Assembly (NCBI GenBank): GCA_022340465.1
Contig: JAJDNW010000074.1
Coordinates: 1-48,081, forward strand
Source: Deltaproteobacteria bacterium
Lineage (GTDB): Bacteria; Desulfobacterota; Desulfobacteria; Desulfobacterales; B30-G6
Direction: 5' to 3'
DNA length: 48,081 nt
Shown here: positions 26,251 through 34,069 of the stretch, piece by piece
How the letters are laid out: each line of letters starts with the position of its first letter
How positions within the stretch are numbered: position 1 is the stretch's first letter
Notes under the pieces: generated by a model
Told to the model about the DNA's origin: nothing
Databases searched by the model: none
Seen by the model: the letters and a program-made list of their open reading frames with translations, nothing else
Translations under genes and position numbers: made by a program

Positions 26251-26415
26251 AACGGGATTAGGGAAATATCAGATGGGATCTTTGTTTGCAATATTTTAAA
26301 TTTAGACTTGCGTTACGAAAATGGCTATGATATTCCCAAAATCATTGAGAGAGAGTAAAAAAATAGATGGATAACTCATTGAAATAATAATGTAATTCCC
26401 TAAGGAGGTTGGTTT

Positions 26416-26691
26416 ATGAAGACGTTGATTGGTGGAGCGGTGGCAGCTGTATTGGGCCTGATCGGCCTTTCCGTTTGGTTTGGAGCGTTTCTGCAGCTTC
26501 TGGCGGGTGCCCTGCCTCCTATGCTGCTTCTCGGTGGCGGCCTGGCCCTTTATCTGGGGTTTGACGAACTGAAGGACTCCTGGAAAAAGGACGATTCATC
26601 CTTTGAAGCGGCCGACGCATCCGATAACACCGAACAATATAAGCAAGAGATCGATGATCTGAAAAAAGAGATTGAAACCCTGAAAAAATAA
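26416..26691 (+). CDS. Small membrane protein with a C-terminal coiled coil
   Basis: A 91-aa protein I do not recognise. Residues 2-25 and 27-48 are two Gly- and Leu-rich hydrophobic segments, probably a membrane hairpin. Residues 50-70 are acidic, and the end ('YKQEIDDLKKEIETLKK') is a heptad-like coiled coil. AAGGAGG lies 7 nt before the ATG and a strong terminator follows, so this is a real single-gene unit with efficient expression. It is transcribed divergently from plsB, with 165 nt between. A membrane-scaffold or phage-shock-like role is conceivable but unsupported. Confidence 0.75.
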   Translation: MKTLIGGAVAAVLGLIGLSVWFGAFLQLLAGALPPMLLLGGGLALYLGFDELKDSWKKDDSSFEAADASDNTEQYKQEIDDLKKEIETLKK

Positions 26692-26727
26692 GACGATTAA
26701 AAAGCATCGCGAGCCTGTTGCAACGGG

Positions 26728-26759
26728 GCCTGCACACCGCCGGTGTGCAGGCTTTTTTT
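26728..26759 (+). terminator. Strong intrinsic terminator after the small membrane gene
   Basis: An 11-bp perfect GC-rich stem, GCCTGCACACC (26728-26738) / GGTGTGCAGGC (26742-26752), with a 3-nt loop, then seven T. It lies 36 nt past the stop codon. Confidence 0.92.
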
Positions 26760-26978
26760 GTGACTTATCCGGGGGACGCGCATGGCTGCATCCATCCCAG
26801 GCTGAAAGGCGTCTTTGAATGGGTACCTGTAAGGATCCGAGGGGCGAAGGATTCCAGGGGCCGAGGGTAAGACCTTGGAGAGGTCAGAGGCCAGATATCG
26901 GAAGTCAGAAATCAGAGGATTAACGCCCAATCAGCGCGCAGAACTCGAGGTGCATGCCGCTCAGCGCATGATGCTTTG
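26760..26978. other. Spacer between convergent genes, word-like filler
   Basis: No gene seen. Around 26870-26920 the sequence is made of AGGTCAGAGG/GAAGTCAGAAATCAGAGG-type words; before that, GGGGCGAAGGATTCCAGGGGCCGAGG-like purine stretches. It leads into repeat copy B. Confidence 0.45.
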
Positions 26979-27041
26979 AAATTGCCTTGCGCCATACGTT
27001 TTACTTTTCACATTTCACCTCTCGCATTTCACGATTTTTTT
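26979..27041 (-). repeat. Dispersed 3'-end element, copy B
   Basis: Starts 20 nt past the namZ stop and, read on the minus strand, runs ATCGTGAAATGCGAGAGGTG, then AAATGTGAAAAGTAAAACG, then TATGGCGCAAGGCAATTTC. It matches copy A (20879-20939) in order and orientation, with small gaps. Confidence 0.6.
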
Positions 27042-27061
27042 AATGGCTGTTGTCGCCGGTT

Positions 27062-28237
27062 TCAGTCGTAAAGATAATAGGAGCGGCTCATGCGTTCGAA
27101 GGCTTCGGTTTCATCCGTCCAGGATGCGACGACATCTTCAATATCGTCCAGGTTTTCGATGCGCTCACGGATATTTTTTCCCCCGAGAATGAGATCGATG
27201 GGCATTTTGTCGAATTCGTACTCATAGGGGGGCTGCTTCCATGCAAAGGCACCGGCGTGACAGGCGATCACTGCCTGAACCAGCAGCAGTGTCGTGGCAT
27301 AGGGTCGGTACAGCGTCGTGTCCTGGGGGTGCAGCTGGAAGCCGTGGCAGAGGGCGCCCTTCCATTTATTGGCCGTGGGTTCAAAGGCGGTGCTCCTCAA
27401 GACGACGCCCGCAAGAACGGCATCACGGAGGAAGGCTTCGATGGCAACCGGGTCGATATAGGGGGCGCCGAACAGCTCAAACGGTTGGGTGGTCCCCCTG
27501 CCTTCTGACACATTGGTGCCCTCCCAAATAACCTGGCCGGGATAGACCACGGTCGAGGCGGGGGTAGGCAGGTTCGGGGACGGGGCGACCCAGGGGAGTC
27601 CGGTGGCCGGGAAGAGCATATCGCGTTTCCATCCGTTCATGGGCACAACCGTGAGGTCACATCCAATACCGTATTCGCGGTTGAACAGCCGGGCCAGTTC
27701 CCCCATGGTGAGTCCATGGCGCATGGGTATGGGGTAGCGCCCCACAAAGGAGCTGTATGCCGGCGACAGGCAGTTGCCCTCGACGGCAACCCCTCCGATG
27801 GGATTCGGGCGATCCAGCAGCAGCACTTTCAGCTTGTGTTCGCGCGCCTTTTCCAGACAATACGAAACGGTGTACATGAAGGTATAAACCCGGGTCCCCA
27901 CATCCTGCAGATCCACAATCAAAACGTCGAGTCCGTCCATCATGCGCAGTTCCGGGACCCGTGTTTTACCGTAGAGGCTGAATACGGGAATCTTGAGGAT
28001 TGGATCCGAAGTGTCTGCGGATTCGATCATGTTGTCCTGTTTCTCGGAGAAAAATCCGTGCTGCGGGGAAAAAAGCGACTTCAGGCGGCAGGGCAGCTGC
28101 GCGTCAATCAACAGGCGAGCATGCCGCAGGCGGCTGTCCACGGACGCCGGGTTGCACAGAAGTCCGACATTTTTTCCTTTCAGCCACGCCGGCGGAGATG
28201 CGATCAGATTGTCCAGGCCGGTACGCACACCTCTCAT
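27062..28237 (-). CDS. DUF1343/NamZ-like exo-beta-N-acetylmuramidase
   Basis: A 391-aa protein of the DUF1343 family (GH171), whose Bacillus member NamZ cuts single MurNAc units from the non-reducing end of peptidoglycan chains. Family stretches: 'LFSPQHGFFSEKQDNM', 'DLQDVGTRVYTFMYT', 'LLLDRPNPIGG', 'PIPMRHGLTMGELARLFN', 'SPNLPTPAS' and 'WEGTNVSEGRGTTQPFE'. Unlike secreted NamZ, no signal peptide is seen from this start, and GGGAG 10 nt before the ATG supports the start. So it may act in the cytoplasm on imported muropeptide glycans. Its product would feed the MurU-AmgK-like enzyme 4 kb away. Confidence 0.82.
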   Translation of the reverse strand: MRGVRTGLDNLIASPPAWLKGKNVGLLCNPASVDSRLRHARLLIDAQLPCRLKSLFSPQHGFFSEKQDNMIESADTSDPILKIPVFSLYGKTRVPELRMMDGLDVLIVDLQDVGTRVYTFMYTVSYCLEKAREHKLKVLLLDRPNPIGGVAVEGNCLSPAYSSFVGRYPIPMRHGLTMGELARLFNREYGIGCDLTVVPMNGWKRDMLFPATGLPWVAPSPNLPTPASTVVYPGQVIWEGTNVSEGRGTTQPFELFGAPYIDPVAIEAFLRDAVLAGVVLRSTAFEPTANKWKGALCHGFQLHPQDTTLYRPYATTLLLVQAVIACHAGAFAWKQPPYEYEFDKMPIDLILGGKNIRERIENLDDIEDVVASWTDETEAFERMSRSYYLYD

Positions 28238-28493
28238 GATTCATCCACTCCCATAGACCGAGCGTTTGAGTTAGTGCCTATTTGCGAAATCCCATCATGT
28301 TTGCAAGAGATTTTGGTTTCGGATTGATGTTCGATATTATGATTTTTAGGTTTATCCGTGTTAGGTATCACAAAAACAGCACCGATGCCACATCCGCATG
28401 CATCTATACCCATTGACATGATTCTGTTCCGATTGAAACGTGTCACAGATAATCCTATTCGAAACGTTATTCTGGCAACGATTTTATTTGGGG
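28238..28493. other. Spacer upstream of the ATPase-kor operon
   Basis: No convincing gene. Frames exist on both strands but have no family match and poor codon use. Words GATTTTGGTTTCGGATTGATG and similar occur near 28309-28350. It divides namZ from the promoter at 28494. Confidence 0.4.
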
Positions 28494-28522
28494 TTGACAC
28501 CCTAATAAATAGAAAATACAAA
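28494..28522 (+). promoter_or_regulatory. Sigma-70-like promoter of the ATPase-kor operon
   Basis: Perfect -35 TTGACA (28494-28499), 17-bp spacer, -10 TACAAA (28517-28522, four of six). RNA would start near 28530, giving a leader of about 85 nt before the ATPase ATG at 28616. Confidence 0.55.
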
Positions 28523-28615
28523 ACAAGTTTATTCGAAGGAAGGGAAATTATTGATTTCGTTTGTCGGCGCGGCGTTCACCGCGAACCGGGCAAGCGGGAG
28601 GGACGCATTCGCGGC

Positions 28616-29311
28616 ATGAATATCGATCTGAACGGCATCGTCGTCGTCACGGGGAACTATGGGAGCGGAAAGACAGAGGTCTCCGTGAACCTTGCGTTGG
28701 AGCGTCGCGCCAAGGGGATCGACGTGCGCCTGGCAGACCTGGACCTGGTCAATCCCTATTTCAGGACGCGGGAAGCCCGGCACCAACTGCGCCGTCACGG
28801 GATAGAGGTCATTCTGCCGCGGGAGCAGTACATGGCGGCCGATCTGCCGATTCTGGTTCGCGAAGTGGCCGGTGCCCTTCGCGAGCAGTCCGGCCTGGTG
28901 ATCCTCGATGCCGGTGGTGACGATGCCGGTGCAACGGTGCTGGCTTCTCTGGCGGACCGGTTGCGGGACCTGCCGGTCAACATGCTTCAGGTTGTCAATC
29001 CGTTCCGACCCTTCACGGAATCAATAGCAGGATGCATTGCCATCAAGAAACAGATAGAAGCCGCGTCCAAAATGAAGATGACCGGTGTTGTCGGCAATGC
29101 CAATCTCATTGACGAAACCCTGCCGGAGCATATATACGACGGATACGAATTCGCCGCCGCATTCGCGTGCGAGTGCCACCTGAAGCTCGAGTTCATAACC
29201 GCGCCCGACAGCCTGGCGGCAGAGGTGGAAACCGGGCGCATGGCGTGCCCGGTGCTGAATATTAAAAGACAGCTTGTGCCGCCCTGGAAAGCGGCGGCAG
29301 CATTAACGTAA
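28616..29311 (+). CDS. P-loop ATPase linked to the oxidoreductase operon
   Basis: About 231 aa. 'IVVVTGNYGSGKTEVSVNLAL' (shown in part) holds a Walker A of the form GNYGSGKT, close to SIMIBI/CobQ-CooC type ATPases; 'VRLADLDLVNPYFRTREAR' is the switch I region, and 'GLVILDAGGDDAGATVL' the Walker B. Family members often handle metal insertion or carry nucleotide-dependent switches. The place directly before korD suggests a helper in cofactor or subunit assembly, which is inference. ATG at 28616 is the first residue that matches the family; an upstream ATG at 28358 would add 86 residues with no match. A GGGAGG lies 14 nt upstream, rather far. Confidence 0.75.
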   Translation: MNIDLNGIVVVTGNYGSGKTEVSVNLALERRAKGIDVRLADLDLVNPYFRTREARHQLRRHGIEVILPREQYMAADLPILVREVAGALREQSGLVILDAGGDDAGATVLASLADRLRDLPVNMLQVVNPFRPFTESIAGCIAIKKQIEAASKMKMTGVVGNANLIDETLPEHIYDGYEFAAAFACECHLKLEFITAPDSLAAEVETGRMACPVLNIKRQLVPPWKAAAALT

Positions 29312-29323
29312 GGAGAGAAGACG

Positions 29324-29542
29324 ATGGCCTATGATTACGCAATCGATATCGAGTACTGCAAGGGGTGCGGTTTATGCGTTGCCGTTTGCCCGAAAAATGT
29401 GTTGGAGCTATCCGAAAAGGTCAGTCCCAAAGGATATTTCCCGGCTTATCAGGCGCGGCCCGACGACTGCATTTACTGCGCGACCTGCTGCCGGATGTGT
29501 CCCGATGTGGCCATCACCATAGCAGAGAAAGAGGAGGTGTGA
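29324..29542 (+). CDS. korD: 2-oxoacid:ferredoxin oxidoreductase, delta (ferredoxin) subunit
   Basis: A 72-aa protein with two [4Fe-4S] sites: 'CKGCGLCVAVCP' and 'CIYCATCCRMCP'. It takes electrons from the TPP site and passes them to free ferredoxin. The ATG at 29324 has AAGGAG 8 nt before it, and the gene begins 12 nt after the ATPase. The second cluster motif has an extra adjacent Cys (CATCC). Confidence 0.92.
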   Translation: MAYDYAIDIEYCKGCGLCVAVCPKNVLELSEKVSPKGYFPAYQARPDDCIYCATCCRMCPDVAITIAEKEEV

Positions 29543-29595
29543 GCCGTTTTGCGCCGGCGACCGTCATCTTCATGCAACCTTATTTCAAAAGATCA

Positions 29596-29633
29596 ACTGT
29601 CGATGGTCGACCCTAGCGGGACTCATCGACGGT
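29596..29633 (+). other. Hairpin between korD and korA
   Basis: Ten-bp stem ACTGTCGATG (29596-29605) / CATCGACGGT (29624-29633) with one G-U pair, and an inner CCC/GGG. No T-run follows, so it is not a plain terminator; it lies 22 nt before the korA start. It could set the ratio of subunits by protecting or pausing the message. Confidence 0.45.
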
Positions 29634-29655
29634 GTTATCAACCTGGGAGGGAACC

Positions 29656-30723
29656 ATGGCTAAAGTATTGATGAAAGGCAACGAGGCAATCGGGGAGGCG
29701 GCCATCCGGTCGGGATGCCTCAACTATTTCGCTTATCCCATAACACCGCAGTCCGAGGTCGCGGAATACCTGTCCAAAAGAATGCCCGAGGTTGGCGGCG
29801 TCTTTCTTCAGGGTGAAAGCGAAGTTGCGGTTTCCTATATGATATTTGGTGCTTCTGCGGCCGGAGCCAGAATTTTCACCACCTCCTCGAGTCCCGGTAT
29901 CAGCCTGATGAGCGAGGGGATCAGTTACATAGCCGGCGCACAGTGTCCCGCCGTGTTCGTCAATATTATGCGGGGCGGACCCGGATTGGGCGGCATTCTC
30001 CCATCTCAGGCCGATTACTTCCAGGCCACCAAAAGTATCGGCCACGGCGATTTCAGGCTGCTGGTGATGGCCCCCGCCAGTGTCCAGGAGGCTGTGGAAA
30101 TGGTTATGGATGCCTTCCCGCTGGCGGAAAAGTACCGTAATCCGGTGATGATCCTCGGCGACGGGCTCATCGGCCAAATGATGGAACCGGTGGAATTTCC
30201 CGAAACGCTTAAAAAAGAACCTCTGAACAACGACGCCTGGGCCACAAGCGGTATGGACACCCGCAAAAGCGATCAGCGCAACCTGGTAAAATCCCTTTTT
30301 CTGGACCCGAAGCAGTTGAACGACAACAACCTGGTGCTCAAAGCGAAATATGAAAAAATGAAGCGGGAAGAGGTGCGCTTCGAGGCCTACAACACCGACG
30401 TTCCCTACAAGGCGCTAATCGTCAGTTACGGCACCATGAGCAGGGTGTGCCGCACCGCCATCGACCACATGAAAGAAGCCGGCGTCGAGGTGGGCATGAT
30501 TCGGCCGCAGACACTGTTTCCCTTTCCCGAGGAGGAGATCAGGAAAGCCGCGGATGTCGATCACTGCAGTGTCGTAGCCAGCATAGAAATGAGCATGGGG
30601 CAGATGATAGAGGACATCGAACGATCCGTTCGCGGAACCAAGCCGGTCAAGTGGTTCGGCAAGTGCGGCGGCGATGTCCCCACCCCGGAAGAAGTCATCG
30701 ATTTCATGCACACGCTGCTGTGA
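29656..30723 (+). CDS. korA: 2-oxoacid:ferredoxin oxidoreductase, alpha subunit
   Basis: A 355-aa alpha subunit (pyrimidine-binding part of the TPP site) of the Kor/Vor group: 'MKGNEAIGEAAIRSGCLNYF', 'YPITPQSEVAEYLSKRM', 'QGESEVAVSYMIFGASAAG', 'RGGPGLGGILPSQADYFQA'. The separate alpha, beta, gamma and delta genes suit 2-oxoglutarate:ferredoxin oxidoreductase, though a branched-chain 2-oxoacid enzyme (Vor) looks nearly the same. In complete oxidisers it makes succinyl-CoA and reduced ferredoxin in the TCA cycle, either way round. ATG at 29656 is right after GGGAGG; a TTG-type start 24 nt upstream is less likely. Confidence 0.92.
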   Translation: MAKVLMKGNEAIGEAAIRSGCLNYFAYPITPQSEVAEYLSKRMPEVGGVFLQGESEVAVSYMIFGASAAGARIFTTSSSPGISLMSEGISYIAGAQCPAVFVNIMRGGPGLGGILPSQADYFQATKSIGHGDFRLLVMAPASVQEAVEMVMDAFPLAEKYRNPVMILGDGLIGQMMEPVEFPETLKKEPLNNDAWATSGMDTRKSDQRNLVKSLFLDPKQLNDNNLVLKAKYEKMKREEVRFEAYNTDVPYKALIVSYGTMSRVCRTAIDHMKEAGVEVGMIRPQTLFPFPEEEIRKAADVDHCSVVASIEMSMGQMIEDIERSVRGTKPVKWFGKCGGDVPTPEEVIDFMHTLL

Positions 30724-30786
30724 GAGGCGGCCCGTTGACGCTTTTGTCATCATGCGCTTAAAAACACCTCACCTTAGGAAACAATA

Positions 30787-30803
30787 AAAGGCTGTAAGCC
30801 TTT
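30787..30803 (+). other. Small hairpin just before the korB ribosome binding site
   Basis: AAAGGCT (30787-30793) / AGCCTTT (30797-30803), 7 bp with a 3-nt loop, directly followed by GAAGGAG (30804-30810). It could block 5' decay or affect ribosome loading on korB. Confidence 0.45.
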
Positions 30804-30817
30804 GAAGGAGACGACAA

Positions 30818-31561
30818 ATGGGAAAAACATTCGCTAGACCGGAGGCATTGTCCACACAGGTGACCCACTATTGCCCCGGGTGCACCCACGGGGTGATTCA
30901 CAGGCTCGTGGCCGAAGTGATCGACGAACTCGGCATACGGGGGCGCACGGTAGGCATTGCACCCGTGGGATGTGCCGTTTTGGCATACAACTATTTCACC
31001 TTCGATTTCCAGGAGGCGGCTCACGGCCGGGCACCGGCGATGGCCACTGGCATTAAGCGTGTGCGCCCCGACCTGATGGTGTTCACGTACCAGGGTGACG
31101 GGGATCTGGCCAGTATCGGCATGGGAGAAATCATCCACGCAGCCAACCGGGGTGAAAAGTTCACGACGGTTTTCGTCAACAACGCCGTTTATGGAATGAC
31201 CGGCGGACAAATGGCGCCGACCACCATGCCGGGGCAGCGAACCACCACCTCGCCATTCGGCAGGAAGGTCGAAGAGGTGGGCATGCCGATCAAGGTCGCC
31301 GAGCTTCTGGCAGCCTTGCAAACGCCCGCCTACATCGCCAGGCAGGCCGTTCTCAAGCCCAAGTACATCGTCAAGGCCAAGAAGGCCATCAAGAAGGCTT
31401 TTCAGTATCAGTTGGAAGGAAAGTGTTTCAGCCTGGTGGAAATCGTCAGCACCTGCCCGACCAATTGGGGGATGACGCCCCTGGAAGCCACTCAGTGGGC
31501 GGAAGAGAACATGTTGCCCTACTATCAACTCGGGGAACTCAAGACACCGGAGGACGAATAA
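30818..31561 (+). CDS. korB: 2-oxoacid:ferredoxin oxidoreductase, beta subunit
   Basis: A 247-aa beta subunit that binds the diphosphate end of TPP. 'HYCPGCTHGVIHRLVAEVI' begins the protein; 'TYQGDGDLASIGMGEIIHAA' and 'FVNNAVYGMTGGQMAPTT' are the GDG...N TPP/Mg motif. GAAGGAG lies 7 nt before the ATG. It runs 1 nt into korC (TAATG). Confidence 0.94.
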   Translation: MGKTFARPEALSTQVTHYCPGCTHGVIHRLVAEVIDELGIRGRTVGIAPVGCAVLAYNYFTFDFQEAAHGRAPAMATGIKRVRPDLMVFTYQGDGDLASIGMGEIIHAANRGEKFTTVFVNNAVYGMTGGQMAPTTMPGQRTTTSPFGRKVEEVGMPIKVAELLAALQTPAYIARQAVLKPKYIVKAKKAIKKAFQYQLEGKCFSLVEIVSTCPTNWGMTPLEATQWAEENMLPYYQLGELKTPEDE

Positions 31562-32100
31562 TGCAGAATGAAGTTCAATTTGCCGGCTTTGGCGGACAGG
31601 GCATCATGCTGATCGGTAAAATTCTCGCCCACGCCGCAATGGAGGAGGGTTTCGAAGTGTCATGGGTGCCTTCCTACGGACCCGAGATGCGTGGAGGGAC
31701 GGCTTATTGTACCGTCGTGATCAGTGACCAACCCATCGGCTCCCCGGTCATCAGAAATCCGCGGCATCTGGTGGCGATGAACCGTCCGTCTCTGGAGAAG
31801 TTCGCTCCCGCCGTGAAGCCGGGCGGGACCGTGTTTATCAATGGGTCTTTGATCTCCGTGGACAGCGGCAGAGACGATGTCGACGAGCTGATTGTGCCGG
31901 TGGTGGAGATCGCCAAAGAGCTGGGAAATGTGAAGGCGGCCAACATTATCGCCCTGGCGGCTTTTGTGGCCAGAAGCGGCGTCGTCAGTATCGAAGCGCT
32001 CAAAGCGTCCGTGGCGGAGGAATTCGCCCATAAGCAAAAACTCATCCCGCTGAACATGAAAGCCATCGAGGCGGGGATCGAAGCTGCCAAAAAGGATTAA
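31561..32100 (+). CDS. korC: 2-oxoacid:ferredoxin oxidoreductase, gamma subunit
   Basis: A 179-aa gamma subunit: 'FAGFGGQGIMLIGKILAHAAM', 'SYGPEMRGGTAYCTVVIS' and 'NMKAIEAGIEAAKKD'. (First motif runs from about residue 7.) The start ATG shares a base with the korB stop (TAATG), so the pair is translationally coupled. It completes the korDABC set. Confidence 0.93.
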   Translation: MQNEVQFAGFGGQGIMLIGKILAHAAMEEGFEVSWVPSYGPEMRGGTAYCTVVISDQPIGSPVIRNPRHLVAMNRPSLEKFAPAVKPGGTVFINGSLISVDSGRDDVDELIVPVVEIAKELGNVKAANIIALAAFVARSGVVSIEALKASVAEEFAHKQKLIPLNMKAIEAGIEAAKKD

Positions 32101-32109
32101 TCCGGTCTC

Positions 32110-33204
32110 ATGGTGAAATTGAAGGTTTCGGATTCCGTTTTGTCCATTGCCCCCTATGTTCCGGGTAAGCCCATGGCTGAGTTGGAACGTGAGCTCGGCA
32201 TTTCGGAATCGATCAAACTGGCCTCCAACGAAAATCCGATGGGACCGTCTCCCCTGGTAAAAAAGGCGCTTCAGGATGCCATCGAAGCCCTCAACCGGTA
32301 CCCGGACGGCGGCGGATGGGATCTGGTGCAGAAACTGTCGGTTAAATTGAGCGTTGCAGCGGATCAGATCGTTCTGGGAGCCGGTTCCGACGATATCATC
32401 GGGATGCTGACGCGCGCACTGCTGATGCCCGGTGACGAGGTCATCATTCCCAAGCCGTCATTCCTGATGTACGATATCATGGTGCGCAGTGCATCCGCGA
32501 AACCCGTCTACGTCCCTTTGAAAGATCTGGCAATAGATCTTGAGGGCATGGCCGCCGGGATCAGCAAAGAAACCCGCATGGTTTTTTTGACCAACCCCAA
32601 CAACCCCACCGGAACCTGCATCGACAAGGATGCGTTCGAACGCTTTGTCAACGCCCTGCCCGCGGACGTGGTGATCGTTGTCGACGAGGCCTATGTCGAA
32701 TTCGTGCGTGACTCAACCTGCGTGGAAAGCCTCCGGTATGTCGACGACGACAGGGCTCTGGTGGTGTTGAGAACCTTCTCCAAAGCGTACGGATTGGCCG
32801 GCCTGCGCATCGGTTACGGCATTATGCCGACGTACCTTGCATCGCTGCTGCACCGGGTGCGGCAGCCCTTCAATGTCAACTCATTGGCCCAGGCTGCCGC
32901 CTCGACGGCGCTTGATGACACCGCTTTTCTGGAAAAAACGGTGAAGCTGGTGCACACGGGGATAGACACCATTGCCGCCCGGATGGAAAAGATCGCTGTC
33001 AGGCATTTCCCTTCACAGGCCAACTTCCTGCTCATCGATGTGGGTCGGCGTGCCGACGAGGTTTACGAGCGCCTGCTGCGGGAAGGTGTCATCGTCCGAT
33101 CGATGACGTCGTACGGCTTCCCCACGTACATAAGGGTAACGGCCGGGCTGCCGGAAGAAAATGAACGCTTTGTCGAAGCGCTCGAAGCGGTGCTGAAGGA
33201 ATAA
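32110..33204 (+). CDS. hisC: Histidinol-phosphate aminotransferase
   Basis: A 364-aa PLP fold-type I enzyme. The PLP Lys lies in 'RTFSKAYGLAGLRIGYG', the substrate-binding 'LASNENPMGPSPLV' near residue 37, and 'LTNPNNPTGTCI' and 'VVDEAYVEF' are conserved. It makes histidinol phosphate from imidazole-acetol phosphate and may also work on aromatic amino acids. It stands apart from any his operon, 9 nt after korC and before cmk, a common arrangement in this phylum. Confidence 0.93.
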   Translation: MVKLKVSDSVLSIAPYVPGKPMAELERELGISESIKLASNENPMGPSPLVKKALQDAIEALNRYPDGGGWDLVQKLSVKLSVAADQIVLGAGSDDIIGMLTRALLMPGDEVIIPKPSFLMYDIMVRSASAKPVYVPLKDLAIDLEGMAAGISKETRMVFLTNPNNPTGTCIDKDAFERFVNALPADVVIVVDEAYVEFVRDSTCVESLRYVDDDRALVVLRTFSKAYGLAGLRIGYGIMPTYLASLLHRVRQPFNVNSLAQAAASTALDDTAFLEKTVKLVHTGIDTIAARMEKIAVRHFPSQANFLLIDVGRRADEVYERLLREGVIVRSMTSYGFPTYIRVTAGLPEENERFVEALEAVLKE

Positions 33205-33217
33205 AGAGGTGCATCCC

Positions 33218-33883
33218 ATGATCGTGACCATAGACGGTCCCGCAGGCGCCGGCAAAACAACTGTCAGCAGGATTCTTGCACGGCGCCTGGGATACCGCTA
33301 TGTGGACACCGGAGCGCTTTACCGGGGCATTGCATTTGCCGCCACAAATGCCGGGATAGACCCGGCGGACGACAAAGGGCTGGAAAAGATGCTCGCCGGC
33401 ATGAAAATCGGTTTCACGGTGCGGGAGGGAAGCACCCGGCTGATGCTGAATGAAAAAGACATCACCGATAGGATCAGAACACCGCGGATCGCCATGGCCG
33501 CATCGGCTGTATCGGCAAGGCCGGTTGTGAGAAAGTTTCTGCTGGACATCCAGCGTGAACTGGGAAAAGAAAAAAAGGCCGTGTTCGAGGGACGTGACAT
33601 GGGTACGGTGGTCTTCCCCCAGGCCGACGTCAAGTTTTATCTGGACGCTTCGGTTCAGATGAGGGCGGCGAGACGTTTCAGGGAATTCGAGGGAGAAAGC
33701 GGCCAGAGTATGGAGGCGGTGGAAAACGACATCCGGCGTAGAGACGAAAACGACAGCAACCGGTCCCTAGCCCCGCTACGCAAGGCTGACGACGCCATCG
33801 CCATCGATTCCACCGACATGACCATCGATCGCGTGGTGGAAGCGATGTACCGCCATGTGTCGAAGCTGTCGGGGGGTGATTGA
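33218..33883 (+). CDS. cmk: Cytidylate kinase
   Basis: A 221-aa (d)CMP kinase. P-loop 'TIDGPAGAGKTTVSRILARR' is at the start, 'YVDTGALYRGIAFAA' binds the NMP, and 'FEGRDMGTVVFPQADVKFYL' and 'RRDENDSNRSLAPLRKADDA' are family stretches. A GTG at 33209 lies inside the AAAGAGG binding site, so the ATG at 33218 with an 8-nt gap is chosen. The cmk-rpsA order is widespread in bacteria. Confidence 0.95.
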   Translation: MIVTIDGPAGAGKTTVSRILARRLGYRYVDTGALYRGIAFAATNAGIDPADDKGLEKMLAGMKIGFTVREGSTRLMLNEKDITDRIRTPRIAMAASAVSARPVVRKFLLDIQRELGKEKKAVFEGRDMGTVVFPQADVKFYLDASVQMRAARRFREFEGESGQSMEAVENDIRRRDENDSNRSLAPLRKADDAIAIDSTDMTIDRVVEAMYRHVSKLSGGD

Positions 33884-33981
33884 GGGCTTTTAGGGACAGA
33901 AAGCAGGTTCTCAAGCCTGGCGGGTCAGGTTCCCTGCATCGGTGTCGAATCCGAAAATCGTTCAATTTAGTAAATTATAGC

Positions 33982-34010
33982 TTGAATTATGTTCAATGGA
34001 CTGTTATCAT
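33982..34010 (+). promoter_or_regulatory. Sigma-70-like promoter of rpsA
   Basis: TTGAAT (33982-33987), 17-bp spacer, TATCAT (34005-34010). RNA would start near 34017, leaving a ~53-nt leader, AT-rich, with AAGGGGG before a T-run and the ATG at 34070. Confidence 0.6.
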
Positions 34011-34069
34011 TCCTAGGTTAAGGTATGTATTAGAAGAGTTCAAAATCGGCTAAGGGGGTATTTTTTTTA

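Noticed and set aside
26697-26930. 77-codon minus-strand frame between convergent genes
   Set aside because: Covers the terminator and word-like filler; no start signal.
28234-28521. 95-codon minus-strand frame before namZ
   Set aside because: No family likeness, and it would overlap the kor promoter; treated as spacer.
28358-28615. Extension of the kor-linked ATPase upstream
   Set aside because: It would run through the TTGACA promoter and add 86 residues with no ATPase features.
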